From NCBI GenBank assembly GCA_038531315.1, contig JBCBBT010000001.1, forward strand, positions 62,001 to 126,000: a stretch of 64,000 nt of DNA, written 5' to 3'. Of this stretch, positions 18,364 through 28,068 are shown piece by piece. Source of the DNA: JAJFFW01 sp038531315 (GTDB lineage Bacteria > Pseudomonadota > Alphaproteobacteria > Caulobacterales > Parvularculaceae). A model generated the notes under the pieces. It searched no databases, had not been told where the DNA came from, and saw nothing but the letters and a program-made list of their open reading frames with translations. Each line of letters begins with the position of its first letter. Position 1 is the stretch's first letter. Both the position numbers and the translations under genes were made by a program.

Positions 18364-18679
18364 AAGAATCGCCGCAGTTTTTGTTTCGCGGCGCTCGCCG
18401 CCACACGGCGACAAGCGGCCGTACCGAACCGAACGCATTTAACGAAGCGCCATGAAAAAGGGCGCACAAAAAATCATATCAAGGGGCGCGAAATGGCCAA
18501 CGATAAAATCGCCATCTGGTTGCGTATTCGGCGATAGTGTCTCAGGGGGTTTTTGGGGGTTACGAGTGGCCAGTTAGGAATGGCCAATTACGAGTGGCGG
18601 ATTATGATCGGCAAGTCAGCACACTGATTTCCGGATGATAGCGCTGGCTCTAGTTCGACGGGTCAAGATAGGGAAAACC

Positions 18680-21064
18680 ATGTCACGCACAAAAATCTTT
18701 TTCATGAACACGATTGCGGCGACAGCAATGATCGCATCCAGTGCAATAGCTCAAGAAGGCGGGGGCCTTGATGAGATCACTGTCACGGCCACGCGCCAGA
18801 GCGAGAACCTGCAGGATATTCCAGTGTCCGTCGCCGTTGTGTCAGGTGAGAAACTCGATGTTCTCGGATCCGGCGGCCTTGACGTCCGGTTTTTGTCGGC
18901 GCGCATTCCGAGTTTGCAAATTGAATCCTCCTTTGGACGGACCTTCCCGCGGTTTTACATTCGCGGCCTCGGCAACACCGATTTCGACCTCAACGCCTCG
19001 CAGCCGGTATCCCTCGTATTTGACGATGTCATCCTTGAAAACCCGATCCTCAAAGGGTTTCCTGTTTTTGACCTTGAACGGATCGAGGTGTTGCGCGGCC
19101 CGCAGGGCACGCTCTTTGGACGCAATACGCCGGCTGGCATCGTCAAATTCGATTCTAAGAAACCAACCGATGAATTCGACGCCTACGGACAGGTTTCCTA
19201 TGGCCGGTTCAACGCCGTAAACTGGGAAGGCGCCATTGGCGGGCCGATCTCAGATACGCTTTCGGTGCGCGTTTCGACGCTTTTTCAACGCCGCGACGAT
19301 TTTGTCGATAACCTTGCGCCGGGTTTTGAACAGGAAGACGCCCTTGAAGGCTTTAATGAGTTTGCCGGCCGGGCGCAGGTCTTGTGGGAGCCGAACGACC
19401 GTTTGTCCGTCCTCGGCAACGCCCATGGGCGACGCCTGCGCGGCACGGCGCGTTTGTTCCGCGCCAACATCGCGACCGGCGACAGCGACGGCGTCGCCGA
19501 TACGCTGACTATCCAGAACGATCCGCTTGACCCGACGGCGGGATCGCAGACCTTTGATTTTGATCGCCAGCAGGCGTTTGTCGACGGCGTCAACTTTCAG
19601 GAAGTCAACGAATTCGGCGCCATCTTGAACGCGAGCTATGATTTCGGCCCTGTGACGCTGACGTCGATTTCCGGCTATGAAAGCGCTGAAATTTTCACGC
19701 GCGGCGATATTGACGGCGGCACGGGCGATTTCTTCGAGGCGGACTTTTTGCAAAACGTTCTCGGCCTGCCGCCGACGCCGATTGGCCCCGGCGCCGGCGT
19801 AAACCCGCTCATTATCCCCTTCCGCGCCGATACGCAGGATAATATTCCGAGCCTCAATCAGTTGACGCAGGAATTCCGCCTCGCTTCAAACGGCGACGGG
19901 CGTTTCAATTGGCAGACCGGCTTCTTCTACTTCTACGAGGAAGTCGACATTGAAACGATCGACTTCGGCGATGAAGCGGTGGCGCCGGGCGAAGACACCC
20001 CGCAGGCGCTCTCGACGCAGACGCAGATCACGAATTCCTGGGCGCTTTTCGGCTCTGTCGATATTGATGTGACCGACCGTCTCAATCTACGCGGCGGCGT
20101 TCGGTATACGGATGAGGAAAAGAGCCTATCCGCCTTTCGCCCGATCGATGGTCGCCCTGGGTTCCTCGGCTTTGGCGGGCCTTTCACGCCGCAACAGGTC
20201 GACACCGAAGACGGGGTCGTGAGCTGGGACGTATCGGCGACCTATGCGCTCGACCAGGACACCAACCTTTACGCGCGCATCGCCCGCGGCTTCCGCGCAC
20301 CGAGTATTCAGGGCCGTATCGCCTTTTTTGCCTTCGACGGAACCAACGCCGCAAACTCGGTGACAGTCGGCGATACGGAAACCAACATCTCGTTTGAAGG
20401 CGGCATCAAATCGACGCTGGCCGGCGGGCGGGCGCGCCTTAATCTTGGCGGCTTTTATTACACCATCGATAACCAGCAGCTGACCGCTGTGGGCGGCACG
20501 CAAAACTTCAACTCGCTGTTGAACGCGGATGAGACCGTCGGTTACGGGTTTGAATTCGATCTCGACTGGCAGGTGAACGACAATCTTCTCGTTACAGCGG
20601 GCACAAGCTACAACTTTACGGAAATTCGCGACCCCGGCCTGACGACGGCGGGGTGCGGTTTTCTTCAGTGCACGATCACCGACCCGTTCACAGTGGTTGG
20701 CGGCGTACCGATCGTGAATATTGACGGCAACCGCCTGCCCCAGGCGCCGCGCTGGATCGCCAACTGGACAGCGCGCTACGGCGTTCCGTTCCGCGATGGC
20801 GAATTGTTCGTCTTCACAGACTGGGCGCTCCGCACCCGGGTGAATTTCTTCCTGTATGAGTCGCTCGAATTCCAGGACGACTTCCTGATCGAAGGCGGCC
20901 TGCGGGCCGGCTATGTCTGGGCGGACGGCAAGCGCGAACTTGCGGCGTTCGGGCGCAACATCACGAACGATCTGTCGCTTACGGGGGCGATCGACTTCAA
21001 CAACCTCACCGGCTTTATCAACGAGCCGCCTACCTGGGGCGTTGAATTCAGAACCAGTTTCTAA
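18680..21064 (+). CDS. TonB-dependent outer-membrane receptor
   Basis: From the ATG at 18680 (behind AGGG) this is 794 residues. A signal peptide (NTIAATAMIASSAIAQ) is followed by a TonB box (DEITVTA), a plug domain (SENLQDIPVSVAVVSG; LRGPQGTLFGRNTPAGI) and a long 22-strand barrel ending in the C-terminal Phe (VEFRTSF). Such receptors import scarce or large substrates using TonB energy. The gene is divergent from the nucleoside operon and convergent with the lanthipeptide exporter, so it could serve nucleosides or be linked to the peptide. The divergent promoter with a LacI-type palindrome favours the former. Substrate is not deducible from the barrel. Confidence 0.95.
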   Translation: MSRTKIFFMNTIAATAMIASSAIAQEGGGLDEITVTATRQSENLQDIPVSVAVVSGEKLDVLGSGGLDVRFLSARIPSLQIESSFGRTFPRFYIRGLGNTDFDLNASQPVSLVFDDVILENPILKGFPVFDLERIEVLRGPQGTLFGRNTPAGIVKFDSKKPTDEFDAYGQVSYGRFNAVNWEGAIGGPISDTLSVRVSTLFQRRDDFVDNLAPGFEQEDALEGFNEFAGRAQVLWEPNDRLSVLGNAHGRRLRGTARLFRANIATGDSDGVADTLTIQNDPLDPTAGSQTFDFDRQQAFVDGVNFQEVNEFGAILNASYDFGPVTLTSISGYESAEIFTRGDIDGGTGDFFEADFLQNVLGLPPTPIGPGAGVNPLIIPFRADTQDNIPSLNQLTQEFRLASNGDGRFNWQTGFFYFYEEVDIETIDFGDEAVAPGEDTPQALSTQTQITNSWALFGSVDIDVTDRLNLRGGVRYTDEEKSLSAFRPIDGRPGFLGFGGPFTPQQVDTEDGVVSWDVSATYALDQDTNLYARIARGFRAPSIQGRIAFFAFDGTNAANSVTVGDTETNISFEGGIKSTLAGGRARLNLGGFYYTIDNQQLTAVGGTQNFNSLLNADETVGYGFEFDLDWQVNDNLLVTAGTSYNFTEIRDPGLTTAGCGFLQCTITDPFTVVGGVPIVNIDGNRLPQAPRWIANWTARYGVPFRDGELFVFTDWALRTRVNFFLYESLEFQDDFLIEGGLRAGYVWADGKRELAAFGRNITNDLSLTGAIDFNNLTGFINEPPTWGVEFRTSF

Positions 21065-21088
21065 AAGCTGGCGGTTTTTGCATTTTAC

Positions 21089-21124
21089 CCCCTCCGCAGC
21101 GCTGCGCTGCGGAGGGGTTTTTTT
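21089..21124 (+). terminator. Strong Rho-independent terminator after the TonB receptor
   Basis: A 13-base perfect stem (21089-21101 with 21105-21117, CCCCTCCGCAGCG against its complement) with a three-base loop is followed by seven T residues. It lies 24 bases after the receptor stop and separates it from the convergent exporter gene. Confidence 0.93.
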
Positions 21125-21152
21125 CGCCGCAAATCTCACGCCCCCTCGCGAT

Positions 21153-23279
21153 TTATTGGTTGGCCGTTCCCTTCGGCTTGAGGACCGTCAGCCTTTCGCC
21201 GGGTCGGCGCTCATTTGAAATATCTTCAAGGACGCCGTTTTCCATTTTTAAAACGCGGTCGGCGATACGGATCAGCTCCGGGCGATGGGCGATGACAAAT
21301 TTTGTCATCGCCATCGATTTCAGGACAATGCCGATCTCTTTTTCAGCCGCTTCATCGAGATTGGCCGTTCCCTCATCAAGAAACAGCATCTCCGGATTTC
21401 GATAGAGCGCCCTCGCCAACAGCAGCCTCTGGCGCTGGCCCCCGGACAAGGCTGCGCCCATGTCGCCGATATAGGAAAAATAACCCATGGGCATCGCCTC
21501 GATTTCATCGGCGATACGCGCGGCGGCCGCGGCCTTCTTCACACGCTCATCGTCAAGCTCAGGATCAAAAAAAGCAATATTTTCCGATATCGTGCCCGAC
21601 AACAGATTATCGTCCTGCATGACAACGCCAATCTGTGAACGGAAGTTCCTCAATCCGTGCGCAGCAATCGAACGACCGTCAACGAGGACGCTGCCGGAAG
21701 ACGGCGCCAATAGGCCGAGCATCACTTTCAACAGTGTCGTCTTACCGCCGCCCGAGGGGCCCGTAAGGGCGACAAACTCGCCGGCGCCGATCTCAACATT
21801 CACATTCTCGAACACACAAGGTTCGTGCACGCTATAGCGAAAGCTGAGATTGTCGAGCTTCATCGCGCCCGTTAGCGCGGCTTGCCCGTGCGCAGCGGCG
21901 CGATCAAGGCCCTCCTCCCGCGGGGTTTGCACGATATCGGTCAGCCGGTCGACATGGAGCCCGAGCATTCGAAACTCAATGCCCTTTTCAACTAGCCCCA
22001 ATACGCGCTCGACGAAATTCTGCCTGTACGCCATGAATGCGAAAAGCATCCCGATGGTCATATCGCCGCTCATCACAAATAACGAGCCGGCGAAAACGAT
22101 CAGCACCACCTGAAAGCCAAAGGCCAGCGCATTGGCCAGCTTCAGGATGATTGTCAGTTTTTCTTCCGCAATCGTCGCATTGACAACGCGGGTATAAGCA
22201 TTGCGCCAACCCGCTTCGCGATCGGCCTCTCCGCCAAAAAGTTTAATCGCGCGGGCGCCGTTCAGCGTCTCCATCAGGAAAGTCTGCTCGACCGCCTTGT
22301 CGATAATCTTCTGCTCATTGCGACGGCGGAGCATAGGGAAAAGAATGAGCGATACGCCAGCGAATATCGCAGTCGTAAAGAATACGATCAGAGCGAGCCG
22401 CCAGTCGTAATAGATGATCAGCGCCGCTGTCGTCAGCGCCATCAAGCCATCGATCAAGGCTGCGACAACGCCTTGCGTCATCGCTTCTTGTATCGGCTGC
22501 ACCGACATCATGCGGGAAATAATGTCGCCCATGTGACGTTTTTCAAAATACGATGTCGGTAGCCTGATCAAATGGCGCAGAACATTGCCGGCCATTTGAA
22601 AGGTCAGCGATTGACCGATCAGCAGGATGACGAGCGACCGCAGGGCTTCGGTCGCCGCGCTCAGGAGATACAAAAACCCAAATCCCAGCGCGAGGATCAA
22701 CAAAAAATTCTGGTCATATCGGATGATCGCTTCGTCGACGGCGATTTGCAGATAGAGCGGCAACGCAAGAACAAAGGCCTGATAAATAACCGATAGCAAA
22801 ATGATTTGCGCCAGCGCCCTTTTGAGGCCGCTCATCTTGCTCCAGAAATCTGTCAACCGCGTACGGACCAGATGTGATTGCGGTTTGAAGCTGGCCGTGG
22901 GCGAAAGCTCCAGCGCCACACCGGTGAAATGGCTTGACGCCTCCGACAGCGACATCTGAATGCGGCCGCGCGCCGGATCGTTGATCACAAGCTTGTCGCC
23001 GCGGGTTTTCACCAGAACGACAAAGTGGCTCATGTCCCAGTGTAAGATCGCCGGACAGGAGAGATCGGGCAGGCTCTCCAGCTCCAGCTTGACGGCGCGC
23101 GCGCTCAGCTCAAGGTCGTCAGCGATCGCAATGAGCTGGCGCAGCGTCGCGCCTTTTAACGACGGCGCATATTTCTGTCGCAACTGAAGAATATCGATGT
23201 GGAGGCCATAATGTGAAGCGACCATTGCAAGACTTGCAAGGCCGCATTCGGTCGCTTCGCCCTGAATGATTGTTTTCAT
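21153..23279 (-). CDS. C39-peptidase ABC exporter (lanthipeptide processing and export)
   Basis: From the ATG at 23279 the protein is 708 residues. It has an N-terminal C39 double-glycine peptidase with C12 (GEATECGLASLAM), H85 (WDMSHFVVL), D101 (VINDPARG) and Gln6 for the oxyanion hole. A six-segment membrane domain and an ATPase with GPSGGGKTT, LSGGQRQRLLLARAL and MLFLDEGTANLD follow. Proteins of this PCAT type cut leader peptides after Gly-Gly and export the product. An upstream in-frame extension exists but would put odd sequence before the conserved MKTIIQGE start. It follows the HlyD-type gene by 40 bases. The precursor at 28069-28254, with its GG leader, is the obvious substrate. Confidence 0.93.
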   Translation of the reverse strand: MKTIIQGEATECGLASLAMVASHYGLHIDILQLRQKYAPSLKGATLRQLIAIADDLELSARAVKLELESLPDLSCPAILHWDMSHFVVLVKTRGDKLVINDPARGRIQMSLSEASSHFTGVALELSPTASFKPQSHLVRTRLTDFWSKMSGLKRALAQIILLSVIYQAFVLALPLYLQIAVDEAIIRYDQNFLLILALGFGFLYLLSAATEALRSLVILLIGQSLTFQMAGNVLRHLIRLPTSYFEKRHMGDIISRMMSVQPIQEAMTQGVVAALIDGLMALTTAALIIYYDWRLALIVFFTTAIFAGVSLILFPMLRRRNEQKIIDKAVEQTFLMETLNGARAIKLFGGEADREAGWRNAYTRVVNATIAEEKLTIILKLANALAFGFQVVLIVFAGSLFVMSGDMTIGMLFAFMAYRQNFVERVLGLVEKGIEFRMLGLHVDRLTDIVQTPREEGLDRAAAHGQAALTGAMKLDNLSFRYSVHEPCVFENVNVEIGAGEFVALTGPSGGGKTTLLKVMLGLLAPSSGSVLVDGRSIAAHGLRNFRSQIGVVMQDDNLLSGTISENIAFFDPELDDERVKKAAAAARIADEIEAMPMGYFSYIGDMGAALSGGQRQRLLLARALYRNPEMLFLDEGTANLDEAAEKEIGIVLKSMAMTKFVIAHRPELIRIADRVLKMENGVLEDISNERRPGERLTVLKPKGTANQ

Positions 23280-23319
23280 TGCGGCGTCCACAGATAAAAA
23301 ATGGCCCGGTCCATATTGC

Positions 23320-24540
23320 TCAGGTCCCGGACTGCAAAAGGCGCCACATGCGCCGCCGCTCAAGCAAAATGTCGGCCTTTAAAAGCATGCCCGCTTGCAG
23401 CGGAAAGCGATCGTCATTGAAGGAAATCGACTGCTCCTCGATATCGACTGTGACGCTGTAGACCGGCTCTTCAAGCGCAACCGAAATCGGCAGCTCGCTC
23501 GGATTATAAACCGACCGCGAAATGGTATTCACGGTGCCGCGCACGACGCCGAATTTCTGATGGGGAAACGCGTCCAGGCGCAGGTTCACATCCTGGCCGG
23601 ATTTTACAAAGCCGGCCGCACTGGTCGGCACGAACAATTCGACTTGCAGGTACCCGCCCTCCGGGATAAGCGCCATCAGCATTCTGCCGCCGCCGGCGGT
23701 CTGCCCTTTGCGTAGCGGCGCCGCGGCGATAGAGCCCGCGACGGGCGCCGTCAGAACGATGCTCCGGCTCGCTTCATATTCCGCGCGTTGACGTGAAAGC
23801 GTCTCCAACTGGTTTCTCAATTCCGACGCCGCCGCTTGCCGGTCGCCGGGAAGATCGACAAGCACCCCTTCCGCCTCCTCGATCTGACGGGTAATCGCCA
23901 GCCGCTCACGCCCCAGCTGGGTCTGGTTTTGCGTCAAAATCAGCAAGGCTTCTTCATGCTCAAGCACTTCGATATCGGACGCATTATCTTCGGCGGCGAG
24001 CGCGCGATAACGCCCGAGCACCTGATCAGCAATTCTGACGCGCTGCTTCTGGGCTCTTTCCTGTTGTTGGACGGCGGCCAGTTCAACCTTCAGGCTTTCG
24101 ACGCGCGCCCTCAGCTGTCGCTCTTTTGCGTCATACTGTTTTTGAAGCGGCGCGAGGCGCTCATAAACCTCGTTGTACTGCGCATTGAGGCTTTCCAGTT
24201 TCACGGTCGCAGCGCTTCGCCCGTCGGTCAGCGCGTTGTCGAAGTCAAGCGTCACAAGCCGCGCGCCGGCGGCGACCACATCGCCTTCTTTTGCATGAAC
24301 TTCCTGGATTACTCCTTCTTGCGAAGAGACAATTCGTACAAGGCCTTTATCGGGGGCCAGCCATCCGATTACCGTTTGCTTTCGCGTATAAGAAGCAAAG
24401 ACCAGAAAAATGAGAAGGCCGATGAACAATAGCGATAATAGAAGCGTGATCGTCCAGTGAGATAACGGCGTATCAAGGCGCACTTCGCCGTAGAGGCGTT
24501 GCGTTTGTTTCTCGACGACTTCTTTTCGAAAAAGTGCCAT
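23320..24540 (-). CDS. HlyD-family secretion adaptor
   Basis: From the ATG at 24540 (MALFRKEVVEKQTQRLYGEV) this is 406 residues. It has a single membrane span (ITLLLSLLFIGLLIFLVFA), a lipoyl half (GWLAPDKGLVRIVSSQEG), a long coiled coil at roughly residues 100-235, the second lipoyl half (SIVLTAPVAGSIAAAPLRKG) and a beta-barrel. This is the layout of HlyD/CvaA-type adaptors for type I export. It should link the C39 ABC exporter to an outer-membrane channel. It sits between the LanM gene (42 bases upstream) and the exporter (40 bases downstream), so it belongs to the same transcript. No TolC-like gene is nearby. Confidence 0.92.
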   Translation of the reverse strand: MALFRKEVVEKQTQRLYGEVRLDTPLSHWTITLLLSLLFIGLLIFLVFASYTRKQTVIGWLAPDKGLVRIVSSQEGVIQEVHAKEGDVVAAGARLVTLDFDNALTDGRSAATVKLESLNAQYNEVYERLAPLQKQYDAKERQLRARVESLKVELAAVQQQERAQKQRVRIADQVLGRYRALAAEDNASDIEVLEHEEALLILTQNQTQLGRERLAITRQIEEAEGVLVDLPGDRQAAASELRNQLETLSRQRAEYEASRSIVLTAPVAGSIAAAPLRKGQTAGGGRMLMALIPEGGYLQVELFVPTSAAGFVKSGQDVNLRLDAFPHQKFGVVRGTVNTISRSVYNPSELPISVALEEPVYSVTVDIEEQSISFNDDRFPLQAGMLLKADILLERRRMWRLLQSGT

Positions 24541-24582
24541 AGCGTTGATTATGACCGGCAAAATCCGTGATGACGAGGAATT

Positions 24583-27500
24583 TTAGCGCGGCGGCTCAAG
24601 CGCCAATATCGACGGCGTTTCGGGATCGGCGCACCGCAAGAGGCCATAACCGATCCCGGCGACGCCGGACATCATGCCAAGCGGCTGCACCTGCGGGGCA
24701 AAACCGGTCCGCCAGCCGACTTTGGAGATGCTTTTGAGGACGCCGGCGGCGATCCGGTCGACGGCGTCCGACAAGTCCGGCTTGTCCAGTGCGGCCGCCA
24801 TGACGCGCATACAATCGAGATTTCCAAAATCGCCGTGGCAAAGGCTGTGATTGCGGCCAAACCCTTCCGTGCGCGTCGTTGCGGCGGCTGTAAGAATCTC
24901 CTCGTCAACGTCGCCGCCGGACGGCGCCAGACCCTGCCGTTTCATCAGGGCCCGACTGAGACCGATCCCCGGCGCGCCGTGGCACCAGGCGACAACAAAG
25001 TTCTCAGATTGCGCTTCGGTTTCGCCGGGCCTCAGCCCTTCACGGACGTCGCGCCAATTGCCTTCTCGCGGGGCGAAAAGACTTCGATCATAGGCCAGCG
25101 CTTTCTCGCCAACTGCAGAAAATCGCTGGTCGCCAAATGCTTTGCCAAGCCGTCGCAATGCCAGTGCAATGCCGGCAGCCCCGTGGGAAAATCCACCCAG
25201 CGGTTTTGGGCCGGCGACGTCCAGCAACCAGCCGGCGCCAGTTTCAGTTTCTACAACATTCGTCAGCAAATGGTCGCCGCAGGCAAGCGCATGGTCGCGC
25301 AGGTCGGGGTCGCCGCAATCGATCAGATTTAGCGCGCTTAACAAAAATCCGGCCGCGCCCCCCACGACGTCGTAGATCCTGTCATCGCGCGCGAGCGTTT
25401 CGGCCGGCGGCAGCAGCTCCATGATGTCTGAGACAGTCGACGGATCATCCCACAACGACGACAAATGATGCGCCGTATAGAGAAGGCTTCCCCATCCGGT
25501 GAAAGCGCCGATGCCGTCGACCTGTCGCCGCCCGCCGCGCAAGATAAATACCGTATTTCGCCAGGCCGCTTCAGCGATATCACGATAGGCGCCCTCGCCC
25601 GACGTCTTTGCAAGATAGGCGAAAAAGAGCGCCATGCCCGGCAAACCGGAATAAAGGTCCTCTCCAGCGTCGCGGTAGACCCAATGTACGCTTTCGCCAG
25701 GCACACACGTGAACCACGAGGCGCCGCCGCCGCCGCGAAAACTCAACCGCGCAAGATATTCAGCAACGTCCCTCGCGGCGTTCAGATAGTCCTGCGGCGG
25801 ACAAACCGACGGCGCCGCATCAATGGGGTAATCTTCAAACCCGCCGGCGCCCGCATTCGCCGCGCGCACGGACAGTGATTTCTCGATTAGCCAACTCTGT
25901 CGCAGCCGGTCGGCGGGGCCGAAGTTTTCGAGCTTTTCGGCCATCGTTTCGCGCGCTGAGACGGGGAAAAAATCGTCGAAGGTTTCACCATTGCAAGCTG
26001 TCAGCGACCGTTCGCCGACAAGCGTTGAAAAAGCCGGAATATCATTGCGCCAATAGGCTGCGCGCTCGGCTTCAGCGACGTGCGCCAGGACAGGATATCG
26101 CACGACATCGACCCAAAGCCGATCGAAATAAAGATCCCGCTCAAGCGCGTTGCCCAGCATTCGTGGATGAAATGCGTCCGATAGTTGCAGCCCATAATAA
26201 AATGTCGGCCGCAGAATAATTCGGACCTGCGCATCGTCGAACACGCTGAGAGGTCCGCGCTTTGACAATAAGAATTCTCGATTTTTCGCGAGCATGTCAT
26301 AAGCGTCATGAAAGCCATCGAGGAGGTCGGCAAGGAAGTCGCTCGCGTCAACTGGCGCGCCTTGCAAGGTTGCGAGATGATTGCCAGGCGGGATCGGCGT
26401 CTTTTCACGTATTAGCCGCATGCGATCCGTACCGGGATCAGCAATGACGAGCAACGCCACAGACGATAACTGGTCGCCCGCGGTCAAGCCGCCGATATCG
26501 ACGCCGTCGCGGGCGTCGCCGGTTTTCCAAATCTGTTGCGGCAAGAGGCCAGGCCCGAGAACTGACCTGAACACTTCGTTTCCTGGCGGCGCATGGTCGC
26601 CGAGAAATCCAAGTAACGACAAATCTGGCTGGATCAGCGTTTCAAGATCGACGAGCATGGGAAACGCGCCGGCGGCGATAATGTTCTCGTGGTGAAAGTC
26701 GCTCGCGTTGAACAGATAAAGCAAGCCCAAATAAGCGCCTTGCCGGTAGAAAAAATCCTTGACCTCGCCTGCGTCAGCGCAGGGCTTTTGCTCGATATAT
26801 TCGACCCAGCCATATCCATCTTGCGCCAGGACCTGCGGGAGCTTCAGGTCTTTTTTCAGATCCTGCGCATTCACCCAATCAATGAAGCCTGCGAATGCGC
26901 AATAGATCGAGAGCGACTGCGGCCGATATACGAGTTTCTCCCCCGTTGAAAATTTTAGGATCGATACAGATCGTCCGCCATGGTGATCATCGCCAGCTTC
27001 AAGCACAATTGACGCAAGCTGTTTTGCCTCCCCCGAAAAGAACATTTCGAAAATCGCCGCTTCATCGCGAACGTAGGCGTCCAGCAGCTCGCTGACAAAG
27101 CGCTCCCATTGCGCAATCGCCTCCAGCAAGAGCCTCAACAGCACCGGATAAGCCTCAAGCAACGTGTTCCGGTAGTCGGGCTCACCCACAAGCGCGCAGA
27201 AATGATCGAAACGGGCCCGCGGCGTTGTTCCGTCTAATTCCTTGTGCTCTCGCTTGCGTTCCAGTTCTTGCAGAAGCGCGCGCTGCGCCATTCTCGCGAC
27301 TTTGCCCAGCAGAAATGAAAATGCGTCGTCGACAAATTCCCGCCTGTTTAGGTGGGATTGCGCACCCGCCGCGACGCTATATTGGTCAATCCGGGCATAG
27401 GCGGCGGCTAACTCAGGGCCGACAAGCGCCGGGAAAACCTCAAGGTGTTCGGCGTTCGCCGGCGGAATGCGCGCTAACAACTCACGCCATTTTTCGTCAT

Positions 27501-28017
27501 AGCCGCCAGTTTCGCGGACATGCTCTTGGGGGATATGGCCGACAATGTTGCCGTGTAACGCATGGTTGTCGCGTGACGCACGGCTATCAGATGACGCATT
27601 GACCAGATCGTCCTGCGTGCGGCGCTTAGTTTCTGGATTCACGGAGAAAAGCCGCCGACCGGTATCGTTGTCCGAAGCGCCCGCAAGTTCCGCCGGCGTC
27701 GGTTCTAACGACAGAACATCGATAAAACCCTCAAAGGTGAGGTCGGAGGCTTCGAGGCGCCGGCTAAAAACATCGTCATTTTCAAAGGGACGTTGCGCGC
27801 GCCACCGCTGCACCAAATCTAGCAAGTCAATGTTCGAGCCGCGCGTTGCGTAATTTTCATGCTTATCGACGTGCAGCGCCTCAGCACCCAGCCCATCGAC
27901 ATAATTGTCGCCGCCGTCGCTAACGAGGCCACGCGACATCGTGCGCGCTGCAATCAGTTTTTTTCGGTCGTTAAGGTTTAGAGCGCGTGCGCGCGATCCC
28001 ATCTTGCGTTCCAACAT
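24583..28017 (-). CDS. lanM: Class II lanthipeptide synthetase LanM
   Basis: The 1144-residue protein has the LanM layout: an N-terminal dehydratase (DUF4135, kinase-like) and a C-terminal LanC-like cyclase. In the dehydratase the SDFHHEN motif (D440, H442, N445) and VDLETL (D457, E459) are present. The family's YKPR motif reads YRPQ at Y364-R365. The cyclase keeps the zinc ligands C1012 (AWCHGAPGIG), C1060 and H1061 (HSLCHGDFGN). LanM dehydrates Ser/Thr and adds Cys thiols to form lanthionine rings. The length is typical of LanM (about 1000-1100). Start is the ATG at 28017; the ATG at 28002 has a slightly better ribosome site (GGAACGCAAG). The precursor gene is just upstream. The family call is very firm, but the K-to-R change makes activity worth testing. 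Confidence 0.95.
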   Translation of the reverse strand: MLERKMGSRARALNLNDRKKLIAARTMSRGLVSDGGDNYVDGLGAEALHVDKHENYATRGSNIDLLDLVQRWRAQRPFENDDVFSRRLEASDLTFEGFIDVLSLEPTPAELAGASDNDTGRRLFSVNPETKRRTQDDLVNASSDSRASRDNHALHGNIVGHIPQEHVRETGGYDEKWRELLARIPPANAEHLEVFPALVGPELAAAYARIDQYSVAAGAQSHLNRREFVDDAFSFLLGKVARMAQRALLQELERKREHKELDGTTPRARFDHFCALVGEPDYRNTLLEAYPVLLRLLLEAIAQWERFVSELLDAYVRDEAAIFEMFFSGEAKQLASIVLEAGDDHHGGRSVSILKFSTGEKLVYRPQSLSIYCAFAGFIDWVNAQDLKKDLKLPQVLAQDGYGWVEYIEQKPCADAGEVKDFFYRQGAYLGLLYLFNASDFHHENIIAAGAFPMLVDLETLIQPDLSLLGFLGDHAPPGNEVFRSVLGPGLLPQQIWKTGDARDGVDIGGLTAGDQLSSVALLVIADPGTDRMRLIREKTPIPPGNHLATLQGAPVDASDFLADLLDGFHDAYDMLAKNREFLLSKRGPLSVFDDAQVRIILRPTFYYGLQLSDAFHPRMLGNALERDLYFDRLWVDVVRYPVLAHVAEAERAAYWRNDIPAFSTLVGERSLTACNGETFDDFFPVSARETMAEKLENFGPADRLRQSWLIEKSLSVRAANAGAGGFEDYPIDAAPSVCPPQDYLNAARDVAEYLARLSFRGGGGASWFTCVPGESVHWVYRDAGEDLYSGLPGMALFFAYLAKTSGEGAYRDIAEAAWRNTVFILRGGRRQVDGIGAFTGWGSLLYTAHHLSSLWDDPSTVSDIMELLPPAETLARDDRIYDVVGGAAGFLLSALNLIDCGDPDLRDHALACGDHLLTNVVETETGAGWLLDVAGPKPLGGFSHGAAGIALALRRLGKAFGDQRFSAVGEKALAYDRSLFAPREGNWRDVREGLRPGETEAQSENFVVAWCHGAPGIGLSRALMKRQGLAPSGGDVDEEILTAAATTRTEGFGRNHSLCHGDFGNLDCMRVMAAALDKPDLSDAVDRIAAGVLKSISKVGWRTGFAPQVQPLGMMSGVAGIGYGLLRCADPETPSILALEPPR

Positions 28018-28031
28018 CTGAAACGACAGGC

Positions 28032-28050
28032 CGGCCTCAAAAAGAGGCCG
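28032..28050 (-). terminator. Hairpin between precursor and lanM genes
   Basis: The seven-base stem CGGCCTC/GAGGCCG with a five-T loop lies between the precursor stop (28069) and the LanM start (28017). It lacks a downstream T-run. It is placed as a partial terminator or mRNA-stability element that keeps precursor transcripts more abundant than LanM transcripts. Confidence 0.5.
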
Positions 28051-28068
28051 ACCCTTGATCGTCGCCGA

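Larger units (their letters stand above)
18013..18679. other. Divergent intergenic region between nucleoside operon and TonB receptor
   Basis: About 670 bases separate the divergent starts. They hold a LacI-type palindrome (18127-18140), a second perfect GC-rich palindrome (18350-18363), and a short direct repeat TACGAGTGGC at 18561-18570 and 18590-18599. No convincing gene is seen; the open frames here are Arg-rich chance products. Confidence 0.5.

Noticed and set aside
18013..18469. N-terminal extension of the small membrane protein and other frames in the divergent gap
   Set aside because: The extension is Arg-rich, lacks conserved sequence, and would cover the LacI-type palindrome. The internal ATG at 18012 fits better.
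18680..21064. TonB receptor as part of the lanthipeptide cluster
   Set aside because: It is convergent with the exporter and separated by a strong terminator, while it shares a divergent promoter region with the nucleoside operon. The link to the peptide is only proximity.
20126..21139. A 337-codon minus-strand frame opposite the TonB receptor
   Set aside because: No domain is visible, the receptor on the other strand is clear, and the frame is an antisense product of GC-rich codons.
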